A DNA stretch of 5,096 bases from assembly GCA_020436955.1 (NCBI GenBank), contig JAGQWW010000229.1, positions 1-5,096 on the forward strand, given 5' to 3'. The position numbers and the translations under genes were made by a program. This document shows positions 1 through 5,096 of the stretch, piece after piece (positions within the stretch are counted from its first letter, which is position 1; the number at the start of each line of letters is the position of its first letter). The notes under the pieces are model-generated. The model did no database searches. It worked only from the letters and a program-made list of their open reading frames with translations, and had not been told where the DNA came from. This stretch comes from Saprospiraceae bacterium (GTDB taxonomy: Bacteria > Bacteroidota > Bacteroidia > Chitinophagales > Saprospiraceae).

Positions 1-849
1 AACAGTTGTAACACCATTGTAATCAGACATAAACTGACGATACTGCTCACCATTCAACATTTCAAGGGTATTGGTTGGATTCACCCAACCAGTGTAATAG
101 CCCAGGTTTACTCTGTTGGTTCCGGCTTTACCTTTTTTAGTAGTGATCAAAACCACACCATTTGAACCACGAGAACCATAAATGGCTGCAGCTGCTGCAT
201 CTTTCAATACAGAAACTGACTCGATATCGTTAGGATCGATATCAGCCAATGGGTTAAGGGCAGTTGCACCCAATTCGTTTGAATAAACACCGTCGTTCAT
301 TGGTACACCGTCTACTACAAACAGTGGATTACCACCCGCGTTAAGCGAAGCAACACCACGAATACGAATAGCTGCAGCAGAACCAAGTACACCCGAAGTA
401 TTTACGATTTGAACACCGGCAGCTTGTCCTTGCAACACCTGCTGAGGTGTAACGAAAGGTACATTTTGGATGTCCTTCTCATTTACCTGAGAAATACTTT
501 GAACCTTTAGGCGGTCACTTTGCTCCCCGTATCCTACAACCACAACGTCTGTAAGAGAAATACCTGCCAACAGGCTGACATTTACAACATTGGAAGCACC
601 CAGTTCAACTTCCTGGGTTTCGTAACCAGTGTAAGAAAACACAATTGTGCTGGAACCATTCGGTACCTCAACGGAATATTTTCCATCCAGGTCTGTCACT
701 GTTCCGGCAGTAGTACCTTTCACAAGGACAGTAGCCCCGATCAATGGTTCACCGTTGTCATCGGTGACATTTCCATAGACTGTTCTTTGCGCGAGCGCAA
801 AGCTCATGGCAAACAGCACCATGAAAAACATTAGTGAGAGTTTTTTCAT
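1..849 (-). CDS. SusC/RagA-family TonB-linked outer-membrane receptor, N-terminal part (3' end outside window)
   Basis: Reading the minus strand from the ATG at 849 gives 283 uninterrupted codons up to the window edge; no stop is reached, so the gene is cut by the window and not broken. Visible parts in order: a Sec signal peptide (MKKLSLMFFM..., likely cleaved after ALA at residue 20, with no lipobox); a carboxypeptidase-D regulatory-like beta-sandwich at about 22-95 (GNVTDDNGEPLIGATVLVKG, then TVTDLDGKYS); a TonB-box-like DVVVVGYG at 101-108; and the start of the plug domain with LQGQAAGVQI, IRIRGVASLN, PLFVVDGVP and the hallmark SVSVLKDAAAAAIYGSRG at about 211-228. Family members are usually near 1000 residues with a 22-strand barrel, so roughly the first quarter is seen. 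They import glycans, peptides or other large ligands, usually with a SusD-like lipoprotein encoded next; that gene would lie off the left edge. The ligand cannot be told from this part. The start is fixed by the signal peptide. The long plus-strand frame inside this gene is a shadow. Confidence 0.96.
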   Translation of the reverse strand, partial: MKKLSLMFFMVLFAMSFALAQRTVYGNVTDDNGEPLIGATVLVKGTTAGTVTDLDGKYSVEVPNGSSTIVFSYTGYETQEVELGASNVVNVSLLAGISLTDVVVVGYGEQSDRLKVQSISQVNEKDIQNVPFVTPQQVLQGQAAGVQIVNTSGVLGSAAAIRIRGVASLNAGGNPLFVVDGVPMNDGVYSNELGATALNPLADIDPNDIESVSVLKDAAAAAIYGSRGSNGVVLITTKKGKAGTNRVNLGYYTGWVNPTNTLEMLNGEQYRQFMSDYNGVTTV

Positions 850-1283
850 AACAGGTTTAATTTTGGTTAACTATAATCAAGCCCCTCAAGTATGCACTGA
901 GGTGAATCTAAAAGCCAATAAATAATAATTAACAAAGTCCGATACCCTGATTGTACGCGATAACAATCAGAGTTTTATCTAATTCTGGTGGGTGTAAATA
1001 CGGGTAGTTTTTTTTCGGATAGACGACGTTTAAACGCTCCCGGGTTTCCTTTTGCTGCCTACCACATTCTTTTTTTAATTTGTAGAAGACAGCTAAAAAC
1101 CTAAAGGGTTCATTTAATGCGGCCGGAAAAATAGAATTTTATCCTTTATGTTTAGCTTTTTGCGCAATAATTTTAACAAAGCAATACAATTTTTTCTTTT
1201 GCAATCTTTAGTCATAATCATTAAACAGCAGTTGAAACAATGCATCTCTTTTATAGTAAACCATATTTAAAGCAATTTTTCTC
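850..1283. other. Divergent intergenic region between the SusC-like gene and the lipoprotein gene
   Basis: This 434-bp A/T-rich stretch separates two divergently transcribed genes and must hold the control signals for both. I see an 8-bp perfect inverted repeat (947-970), a 10-bp palindrome CGTTTAAACG (1027-1036), an 8-bp palindrome TTGCGCAA (1160-1167) and a run of eight T at 1008-1015 that has no stem before it. No convincing paired -33 TTG and -7 TAnnTTTG promoter stands out for either gene. The nearest plus-strand candidate is TAGCTTTTTG at 1153-1162, which has two extra T. A 40-codon plus-strand frame (1148-1270) is present but unsupported. No RNA gene was recognised. Confidence 0.6.
947..970. 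promoter_or_regulatory. Perfect 8-bp inverted repeat upstream of the SusC-like gene (possible operator)
   Basis: CTGATTGT (947-954) and ACAATCAG (963-970) are exact reverse complements around an 8-bp spacer, ending 97 bp before the receptor's start codon. The 24-bp length and spacing suit a dimeric DNA-binding protein, and position upstream of a SusC-like gene suits an operator. It could also form a weak RNA hairpin; the plus-strand sequence after it (AGTTTTAT) is only slightly U-rich, so a terminator role is less likely. The repeat itself is plain in the sequence; the function is inferred. Confidence 0.45.
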
Positions 1284-1793
1284 ATGAAAAGTATACACCT
1301 TTTTTCGCTGTTGATTTTTGCAGGATTATTGTCTATAACAGCCTGTAATCCAAAACCTACTTTTGATCGTGACCAATTGGTTGAAACCTATATGCATCAT
1401 CCTTTTATGGAGGGTATGAGTACCGGTATTGAGAAAAAAAATCTGGTGGCTGATATTTTTAAAGAGGTGCTAAAGAAAAACTACCAGGGCGCCTTGGACC
1501 TAATAAACCCGTTGGAATACGAAAAAAACAACAGGCTCTACAATATGAAGGCAATAAGCCTAATGGGTTTACATCAATTTGATGAAGCTGAAGAAATATT
1601 TTTAGGCATGAAAAACAATCCTTCTTCTCCTGCTATACTACAATACGATGCTTCCTGGCATTTGATGTTATTGTATTTATTATCCAGCAAGGATGAATTA
1701 TATAACAAGGAAATAAAATCCTTATTAAAGGACAGCTCCGGTTTGTACTACCAGGATGCAAAAGCTTTATATGAAAAAACCGGTGATCTATAA
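1284..1793 (+). CDS. Small TPR-like lipoprotein of unknown function
   Basis: This encodes 169 residues. The N-terminus is a lipoprotein signal: MK, a hydrophobic stretch to residue 18, then the lipobox SITAC with the lipidated cysteine at 21, followed by N22. Asn at +2 gives no clear sorting rule in Bacteroidota, but envelope anchoring facing the periplasm is expected. The mature part is helical. Residues 64-112 read like a TPR pair, with NYQGALDLINPLEYEKN followed by AISLMGLHQFDEAEEIF, and residues 122-167 look like a further degenerate helical pair ending YYQDAKALYEKTG. TPR folds bind other proteins; no catalytic motif is seen. The lipobox supports the ATG at 1284. The ExbD-like gene follows 75 bp downstream on the same strand with no visible terminator between, so the two may be co-transcribed and the lipoprotein might assist an ExbD-containing complex. 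I do not recognise a named family. Confidence 0.85.
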   Translation: MKSIHLFSLLIFAGLLSITACNPKPTFDRDQLVETYMHHPFMEGMSTGIEKKNLVADIFKEVLKKNYQGALDLINPLEYEKNNRLYNMKAISLMGLHQFDEAEEIFLGMKNNPSSPAILQYDASWHLMLLYLLSSKDELYNKEIKSLLKDSSGLYYQDAKALYEKTGDL

Positions 1794-1868
1794 ATACTCC
1801 CTTTTTCTATTAAAATATTCCTCCCGCCAAAACTGCCCTGCTACTGCATCATTCCGTAAAGAACTAGG

Positions 1869-2396
1869 ATGAAAACAGAAAGAAGACAACAAACCGAGGT
1901 TTCAGCCGGCTCCATGGCAGACATTGCTTTTTTACTACTTATATTTTTCCTGGTAGCAACTACCATTGATAAGGAACAGGGAATTTTAATAAAAATGCCT
2001 CCCCTGGAGGAAAACACTGCCCCAATGCCTGTCCCTGAGAAAAACATAGCAACCTTATTGTTGAATGGAAATAATCAGATATGGTTGGAGGGAGAAGAAA
2101 TCAAGGAGCATGAAATCAAAAGTAAAATCAAGCATTTTATTTTAAATCCAAATCGAGACCCTACCCTACCTATACAGCCATCAAAAACTGCCATTTCTCT
2201 GACTTTGGATCGCGGTGCGACTTATGAGAAGTACGTTGCTTTGTACAATGAAATCACAGCAGCATACAGAGAGATGTGGGAAAAGGAAGCCCAAAACCAA
2301 TTTTCAAAAGAAATTACTTTGCTGTCCGAACCTGAAATGAAAAGTATAAAAAGCAAGATTCCCATGGTCATCATGGAAAGGGAAAGAGAAGAATAA
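1869..2396 (+). CDS. exbD: ExbD/TolR-family biopolymer transport protein
   Basis: This encodes 175 residues of the ExbD/TolR family, the inner-membrane partner of ExbB that uses the proton-motive force to energise TonB. A short cytoplasmic N-terminus (MKTERRQQTEVSAGS) precedes one membrane helix at about 16-33 (MADIAFLLLIFFLVATT). Asp18, near the start of that helix, matches the protonatable aspartate that is essential in E. coli ExbD. The periplasmic part has the expected IKMPPLEE after the helix, LLLNGNNQIWLEGE at 63-76, and then the longer form common in Bacteroidota: ISLTLDRGATYEKYVALYNEITAAYREMWEKE at about 109-140, quoted here in parts as LDRGATYEKY and ITAAYREMW. Most bacteroidotal exbD genes stand in an exbB-exbD-exbD-tonB cluster; here none of the partners is adjacent. 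It follows a TPR-like lipoprotein gene by 75 bp and faces a minus-strand gene 30 bp downstream. The minus-strand frame inside it is a shadow. Confidence 0.93.
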   Translation: MKTERRQQTEVSAGSMADIAFLLLIFFLVATTIDKEQGILIKMPPLEENTAPMPVPEKNIATLLLNGNNQIWLEGEEIKEHEIKSKIKHFILNPNRDPTLPIQPSKTAISLTLDRGATYEKYVALYNEITAAYREMWEKEAQNQFSKEITLLSEPEMKSIKSKIPMVIMEREREE

Positions 2397-2426
2397 AATT
2401 GTGACCCTAAACCTGTTGATTCTTGC

Positions 2427-2732
2427 CTAATTCAAACTGAATACCGGCATTTCCTCATTGAGCGAATTATAAAAGGTAAGCATGCTAATTTGTACTGACA
2501 TAAACTTACTCAGGGGCAATTCCTTTACAATATCCAATACCTCATTTTCTGAATTGGCATTGAAAACTGCCCACATTTTTGAATGCTCTAGGGATAGGGC
2601 ATAATTTACCAGTTTTCCATCTCTAAAAAGTCGATTAACCTTGGCCCGCTGAAAGGGAATCATTCCCATAAATTCTTCACTCAGCATTTCCGGCAAGGTA
2701 AAATCTACCATATACTGAAAATCTGCCTGCAT
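2427..2732 (-). CDS. Muconolactone-isomerase-like small protein
   Basis: This encodes 101 residues resembling the muconolactone Delta-isomerase family, small ferredoxin-like alpha/beta proteins that form oligomers. The pattern fits: a first strand YMVDFTLP (7-14), a helix with EEFMGMIPFQRAKVNRLFRDGK (19-40, given as EEFMGMIPFQ and VNRLFRDGK), a middle strand NYALSLEHSKMWAVFNA (43-59), a helix SENEVLDIVKELP (61-73), and a last strand SKFMSVQISMLTF (75-87). The WAVFNANSENEVLDIVKELPL region aligns by eye with YSVFDVESNDELHEILSGLPL of known isomerases, then xxFM/YM before the final strand. True family members act in the catechol branch of the beta-ketoadipate pathway, but no other gene of that pathway is here, so I would not assign that reaction; a general dimeric alpha/beta-barrel role is as likely. 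The first strand would be incomplete from Met8, which favours the start at 2732. A good -7 element lies just upstream. Confidence 0.82.
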   Translation of the reverse strand: MQADFQYMVDFTLPEMLSEEFMGMIPFQRAKVNRLFRDGKLVNYALSLEHSKMWAVFNANSENEVLDIVKELPLSKFMSVQISMLTFYNSLNEEMPVFSLN

Positions 2733-2748
2733 TTGCTCTATTTTGGCG

Positions 2749-2756
2749 CAAAAGTA
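2749..2756 (-). promoter_or_regulatory. Bacteroidota-type -7 promoter element for the isomerase-like gene
   Basis: On the minus strand this reads TACTTTTG, an exact match to the TAnnTTTG -7 consensus of Bacteroidota, followed by CGCC as is frequent in that phylum. Transcription would begin around 2741, leaving a leader of about nine bases before the ATG at 2732. No clear TTG is found at the -33 position, so the promoter may be weak or need an activator. The overlapping TTTTG-GCG-CAAAA (2741-2753) is a small inverted repeat over the expected start point. Confidence 0.5.
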
Positions 2757-2772
2757 TCCAAATTCATTGGAT
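2756..2772. promoter_or_regulatory. Inverted repeat abutting the -7 element (possible operator)
   Basis: ATCCAA (2756-2761) and TTGGAT (2767-2772) form a perfect 6-bp inverted repeat with a 5-bp spacer. It lies directly upstream of, and shares one base with, the TACTTTTG element of the isomerase-like gene, so a bound protein there would block or touch RNA polymerase. Six-base arms do arise by chance in A/T-rich DNA, so this is only a candidate. Confidence 0.3.
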
Positions 2773-2822
2773 TTGCGTATTAATTAAATGTTATTATCTG
2801 GATTTCAGGCCTTTAAATTTGC

Positions 2823-2875
2823 ATTGCTTCTAACATACTAAGCAATTTACAGTCCAAAATAGGTTTTGTTGGACT
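2823..2875. repeat. Two adjacent stem-loop-forming inverted repeats between minus-strand genes
   Basis: The first has arms ATTGCTT (2823-2829) and AAGCAAT (2840-2846) with a 10-base loop. The second, four bases on, has arms AGTCCAA (2851-2857) and TTGGACT (2869-2875), and could extend by two A-T pairs past a one-base bulge. They lie 56 bases past the stop codon of the TPR gene and well before the isomerase-like gene, in the 198-bp gap 2733-2930. They may end or stabilise the TPR transcript, although neither is followed on the minus strand by a U-run, so a standard intrinsic terminator is not shown. Apart from these and the promoter elements near 2750, I see nothing else in the gap. Confidence 0.45.
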
Positions 2876-2930
2876 TAAAGGGCCATTTTAACGGGATAGA
2901 ACCTTGAAATTAGGGGTTAAGTCTTCTTCC

Positions 2931-4748
2931 TTACTGAATATCGTCCCCTCGCAGGATTCGATATCTTTTTCTGGCTTCTACGGCAAAAGTACTATTGGAA
3001 TAATCCAAAAAGATCTTTTCGTATAGTCCTTTAGCCTTTTCCAGGTCATTCAGTTGATTTTCATAAAGATTAGCTAACTCGAATAAAGCATTATCAGCGC
3101 GAATTTCTTCCGGAAATCGCTCGATGATAGCATTGTACATTTCTACACTCTTATCGTATTCCTTCTTTTTAGCGTAAATTTTTGCCTTCAAATACAGCAC
3201 ATCATCTTCCAATGAATGTTCGGGAAACATTTCCATGATGGAATCTAACTTGGTGAATGCTTCTTCAAATTTGTTTTGAAAAACCAGCATATCTGCCTGC
3301 GAATACATTATCAATGCGGTAGGGGTGGTATCCAATCCCAGATTATCGATAATGAAAACGGAAAGGTCCAATGCATCGTTGGCAATTAGTTTTGAAGTGG
3401 AAGCTTTCAATACTGAAAATTGAGCCTGAGCCCATTGGAAGTCTCCATTATAGTAAGATAGCTTCGCATTTTTGAATCGCGCTTCATGTCCCAATTGGTC
3501 GTCTTTATGTGCCTTATCGACCTGGCTGTAAAGTAAAGTAGCTTCCCATATCTCATCTTCCATCAAATAGAAATCTGCCAGCTGTATTTTCGCTTGCCCT
3601 AGCACGTATTCATTTAAACCCGGGAATTCAATTACCTCATTTAAAATAGCAATGGCTTTTTCAAGGTCATTAATATAAAAACCTTCCAATTCTGCCCACT
3701 CCATCATGATAGAAGCGGTAGCACGGTTACTTCCAAATTCCTCCAGGAAGGTTTGATATTGTAATTCCAGCCCTTTCAAATCCTCCATCGAATAATCATA
3801 GCCTTCAACAATCTTTCTTCTCAAAACACGCAAGGATTGTCGTTTTGCATCGAGATAAAAGGAAGAATTACTGCCTTTTTCATTTACAATATAATCGTAC
3901 CCTCTAATGGCATCATCAAATGCACGGTCATTGGCTGCTACTGCCGCTAGCGAGAATACACGGCCTCCATTTTCATTGTTTCTTTTGTCCAATGCAATAG
4001 CTTGCCTTAGTGCATTCCTATAATCTTTCTTTTGCACAAAGACCCAGGCCAACATTTCGATCATAGGCGTAGCATCCTGATCTTCCTGTAACTTATCGTA
4101 TAATTGGATTTGTAATTCGTCATAATCTGCATCTGTAAAAGACCGTTGGAACAGCGCTTGCAGATTAGTAATATTAGCAGGATTACTTTCGAGACTGGTC
4201 AGAAAATTCTCGATCATTTTAGGCGTTTCTCCTTTCTGGCGGTATAAATTACCCAGGTTATAGGCAAAAATCGCCTTATTTTTCAACAATTTAATACCCT
4301 TTTCATAGGTCTCAATGGCCAATTCATATTTTGTAAGTTGTTGAAAAGAGTTGGCGAGTTTAACCACCATAAATTGGTCCGGAGGCAAAGCTTCTATCGC
4401 ATCTTTGTATGCCTTTTCTGCCTCGTCGTCTTTATATTGTCTTTCTAAAATATTGCCATAAGTGACCATCAACTGAATTTGCCCCGGCCGCTTTTTCAAC
4501 TCATTCTTCACTTCTTCTTCTGCCTTTTGAAATTGCTCTAATGCCAGCAAACTCTCTACATAACGATTAAAGTAATAGTCATTTTTAGATTCATCATACA
4601 ACCTTTCATAAAGCATCCCTGCTTTTTCATATTCCCCATTTTGAAAATACTGCTCCGCCAATCGGGCCTGCTGCCCCATTGCAACCACACTTACCAGTAA
4701 AAAACAGATTGAAAAGAAGAGTGTACGCATGAAAAAGGATTTAGTCAT
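2931..4748 (-). CDS. Exported multi-TPR protein, conserved bacteroidotal type, function unknown
   Basis: From the ATG at 4748 this is 605 residues. An in-frame ATG at 4769 would add seven residues and one at 4730 would remove six. I prefer 4748 because it follows an A-rich GTGAAA, and because a -7-like AACTTTTG (4771-4778, minus) would place the transcript start beyond 4769. The N-terminus is a Sec signal (MTKSFFMRTLFF, hydrophobic core to about 22, cleavage likely after AMG at 25), with no lipobox cysteine at the cleavage site, so the protein is expected to be periplasmic or secreted. Residues 26-190 hold about five TPRs (e.g. AEQYFQNGEYEKAGMLYERL, AYNLGNLYRQKGE). A less regular helical middle (200-375) follows, then more TPRs from 380 to 590. 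The C-terminal blocks KLSYYNGDFQWAQAQFSVLK (429-448), STSKLIANDALDLS (450-463) and EARKRYRILRGD (591-602) recall a TPR family I know mainly from Bacteroidota. TPRs imply a scaffold or adaptor; no enzymatic motif is seen. It appears to be transcribed alone. Confidence 0.92.
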   Translation of the reverse strand: MTKSFFMRTLFFSICFLLVSVVAMGQQARLAEQYFQNGEYEKAGMLYERLYDESKNDYYFNRYVESLLALEQFQKAEEEVKNELKKRPGQIQLMVTYGNILERQYKDDEAEKAYKDAIEALPPDQFMVVKLANSFQQLTKYELAIETYEKGIKLLKNKAIFAYNLGNLYRQKGETPKMIENFLTSLESNPANITNLQALFQRSFTDADYDELQIQLYDKLQEDQDATPMIEMLAWVFVQKKDYRNALRQAIALDKRNNENGGRVFSLAAVAANDRAFDDAIRGYDYIVNEKGSNSSFYLDAKRQSLRVLRRKIVEGYDYSMEDLKGLELQYQTFLEEFGSNRATASIMMEWAELEGFYINDLEKAIAILNEVIEFPGLNEYVLGQAKIQLADFYLMEDEIWEATLLYSQVDKAHKDDQLGHEARFKNAKLSYYNGDFQWAQAQFSVLKASTSKLIANDALDLSVFIIDNLGLDTTPTALIMYSQADMLVFQNKFEEAFTKLDSIMEMFPEHSLEDDVLYLKAKIYAKKKEYDKSVEMYNAIIERFPEEIRADNALFELANLYENQLNDLEKAKGLYEKIFLDYSNSTFAVEARKRYRILRGDDIQ

Positions 4749-4925
4749 TTTCACAAACGCAATATTCATGCAAAAGTTGTTGATTAGTCTTTATTGCCCT
4801 CTGGCTATTAGCTTTTAGCCTTTGGCAACTCGTTGATCGCAAACCGTACTCGTAAATCAACAATCTAGCAGCCAGCATCCAGGATCTAGCATCTAGACTA
4901 TCACCCCCCAACCCCCTTGTGGATG

Positions 4926-4956
4926 TATGGAATATAGTATACGCGATATGGAATAT
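4926..4956. repeat. 10-bp direct repeat TATGGAATAT, two copies
   Basis: TATGGAATAT occurs exactly at 4926-4935 and at 4947-4956, 21 bp apart from start to start, about two helical turns. It belongs to the low-complexity mosaic. Two sites on the same DNA face could bind a protein, but a decayed tandem repeat is the simpler reading. Confidence 0.5.
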
Positions 4957-5003
4957 GGGTCCTCGTAAATTGTCACTTGTAAATCTCCTCATCCCCCATC
5001 TTT

Positions 5004-5045
5004 CATCCTCCATCTCCCATCCTCCATCTCCCATCCTCCATCTTT
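5004..5045. repeat. 14-bp tandem repeat, three copies
   Basis: The unit CATCCTCCATCTCC is present at 5004-5017 and 5018-5031 without change, and at 5032-5045 with the last two bases changed to TT. Within each unit is a 7-bp sub-period (CATCCTC / CATCTCC), and looser CATC-containing copies extend left to about 4987. The strands are strongly asymmetric: pyrimidine-rich on plus, G/A-rich on minus. The repeat stops two bases before the A-run of the terminator. Confidence 0.85.
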
Positions 5046-5047
5046 CC

Positions 5048-5082
5048 AAAAAAAATGGGCCTTCCCGCAACCGGGAGGCCCT
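5048..5082 (-). terminator. Intrinsic terminator of a minus-strand gene lying right of the window
   Basis: On the minus strand the stem GGGCCTCCCG / CGGGAAGGCCC (arms 5072-5081 and 5057-5067, with one bulged base at 5062) closes a four-base GTTG loop and is followed by A and then eight T (5055-5048). This is a textbook rho-independent terminator. The minus-strand bases just before it contain TGA, TAA and TAG in quick succession (5083-5093), so the upstream gene's stop codon probably lies at or just beyond the edge. It should insulate the TPR gene from that gene's transcription. Confidence 0.88.
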
Positions 5083-5096
5083 ATTAATCATGGTTC

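Larger units (their letters stand above)
4780..5045. repeat. Low-complexity intergenic mosaic of several degenerate micro-repeats
   Basis: No credible gene lies here. Instead, short repetitive texts follow one another. Read on the plus strand they are: GGCTATTAGCTTTTAGCC (4803-4820); CTAGCAGCCAGCATCCAGG with GATCTAGCATCTAG (4865-4897); CACCCCCCAACCCCCTTG (4902-4919); a repeated TATGGAATAT (4926-4956); CGTAAATTGTCACTTGTAAAT (about 4964-4984); and C/T-rich CATCCTCCATCTCC units (4987-5045). Each part resembles a degenerate tandem repeat of a different short word. Such non-coding patchworks are familiar to me from large bacteroidotal genomes, but their role is unknown. A 116-codon minus-strand frame across the region is only a by-product of the repeats. 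Confidence 0.6.

Noticed and set aside
520..834. 104-codon open frame on the plus strand
   Set aside because: It lies wholly inside the SusC-like gene on the opposite strand, whose reading is supported by a signal peptide and family motifs; the product is Cys/Ser/His-rich and unlike any family.
947..980. Inverted repeat read as an intrinsic terminator
   Set aside because: The eight-base stem is A/T-rich and followed only by AGTTTTAT, and no gene on the plus strand ends before it.
1008..1015. Run of eight T as a possible plus-strand terminator
   Set aside because: No stable stem precedes it; the inverted repeat at 947-970 is about 37 bases away.
1841..2047. 68-codon open frame on the minus strand
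   Set aside because: It is antisense to the 5' half of exbD; its hydrophobic look comes from the reverse of the membrane helix codons.
4780..5045. Repeat region as a CRISPR array
   Set aside because: Repeats are too short and tandem, without unique spacers of even length, and no cas genes are present.
4741..5091. 116-codon open frame on the minus strand
   Set aside because: It runs through the terminator and the micro-repeat mosaic and overlaps the start of the TPR gene. Its product begins with repeat-derived MGDGGWEMEDERWGM and has no domain or signal sequence.

Overview
The window looks like the chromosome of a member of the Bacteroidota. It carries the start of a SusC/RagA-type TonB-linked receptor, an ExbD of the form typical of that phylum, and A/T-rich start regions without clear Shine-Dalgarno sequences. 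It also has a TAnnTTTG-type promoter element and a large TPR protein whose C-terminal half resembles a family I know mainly from Bacteroidota. The patchwork of degenerate micro-repeats at the right end reminds me of Saprospiria/Cytophagia-like genomes, but I cannot assign a genus.

Layout. At 1-849 (minus) is the first 283 codons of a SusC-like outer-membrane receptor, which runs off the left edge. A 434-bp divergent intergenic region (850-1283) holds an 8-bp inverted repeat and a 10-bp palindrome. On the plus strand follow a small TPR-like lipoprotein (1284-1793) and an ExbD-family protein (1869-2396), probably one transcription unit. Tail-to-tail with exbD, after only 30 bp, lies a minus-strand muconolactone-isomerase-like small protein (2427-2732) with a good -7 promoter element. 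Upstream of it, after 198 bp with two adjacent stem-loops, lies a secreted ~605-residue TPR protein (2931-4748, minus). The right end (4749-5096) has no credible gene. It holds a mosaic of several low-complexity repeat types and, at the edge, a strong intrinsic terminator for a minus-strand gene lying beyond the window.

How the genes may work together. SusC-like receptors take up ligands across the outer membrane using energy from the TonB-ExbB-ExbD complex, so an ExbD beside a divergent SusC-like gene makes functional sense. No exbB or tonB is seen here, however, and nothing proves a dedicated pairing. The two TPR proteins are both predicted to be exported and may be scaffolds of the cell envelope. 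The isomerase-like protein has no catabolic neighbours. No CRISPR array, insertion sequence, tRNA, rRNA or obvious defence system was seen. The most unusual stretch is the repeat mosaic at the right end.
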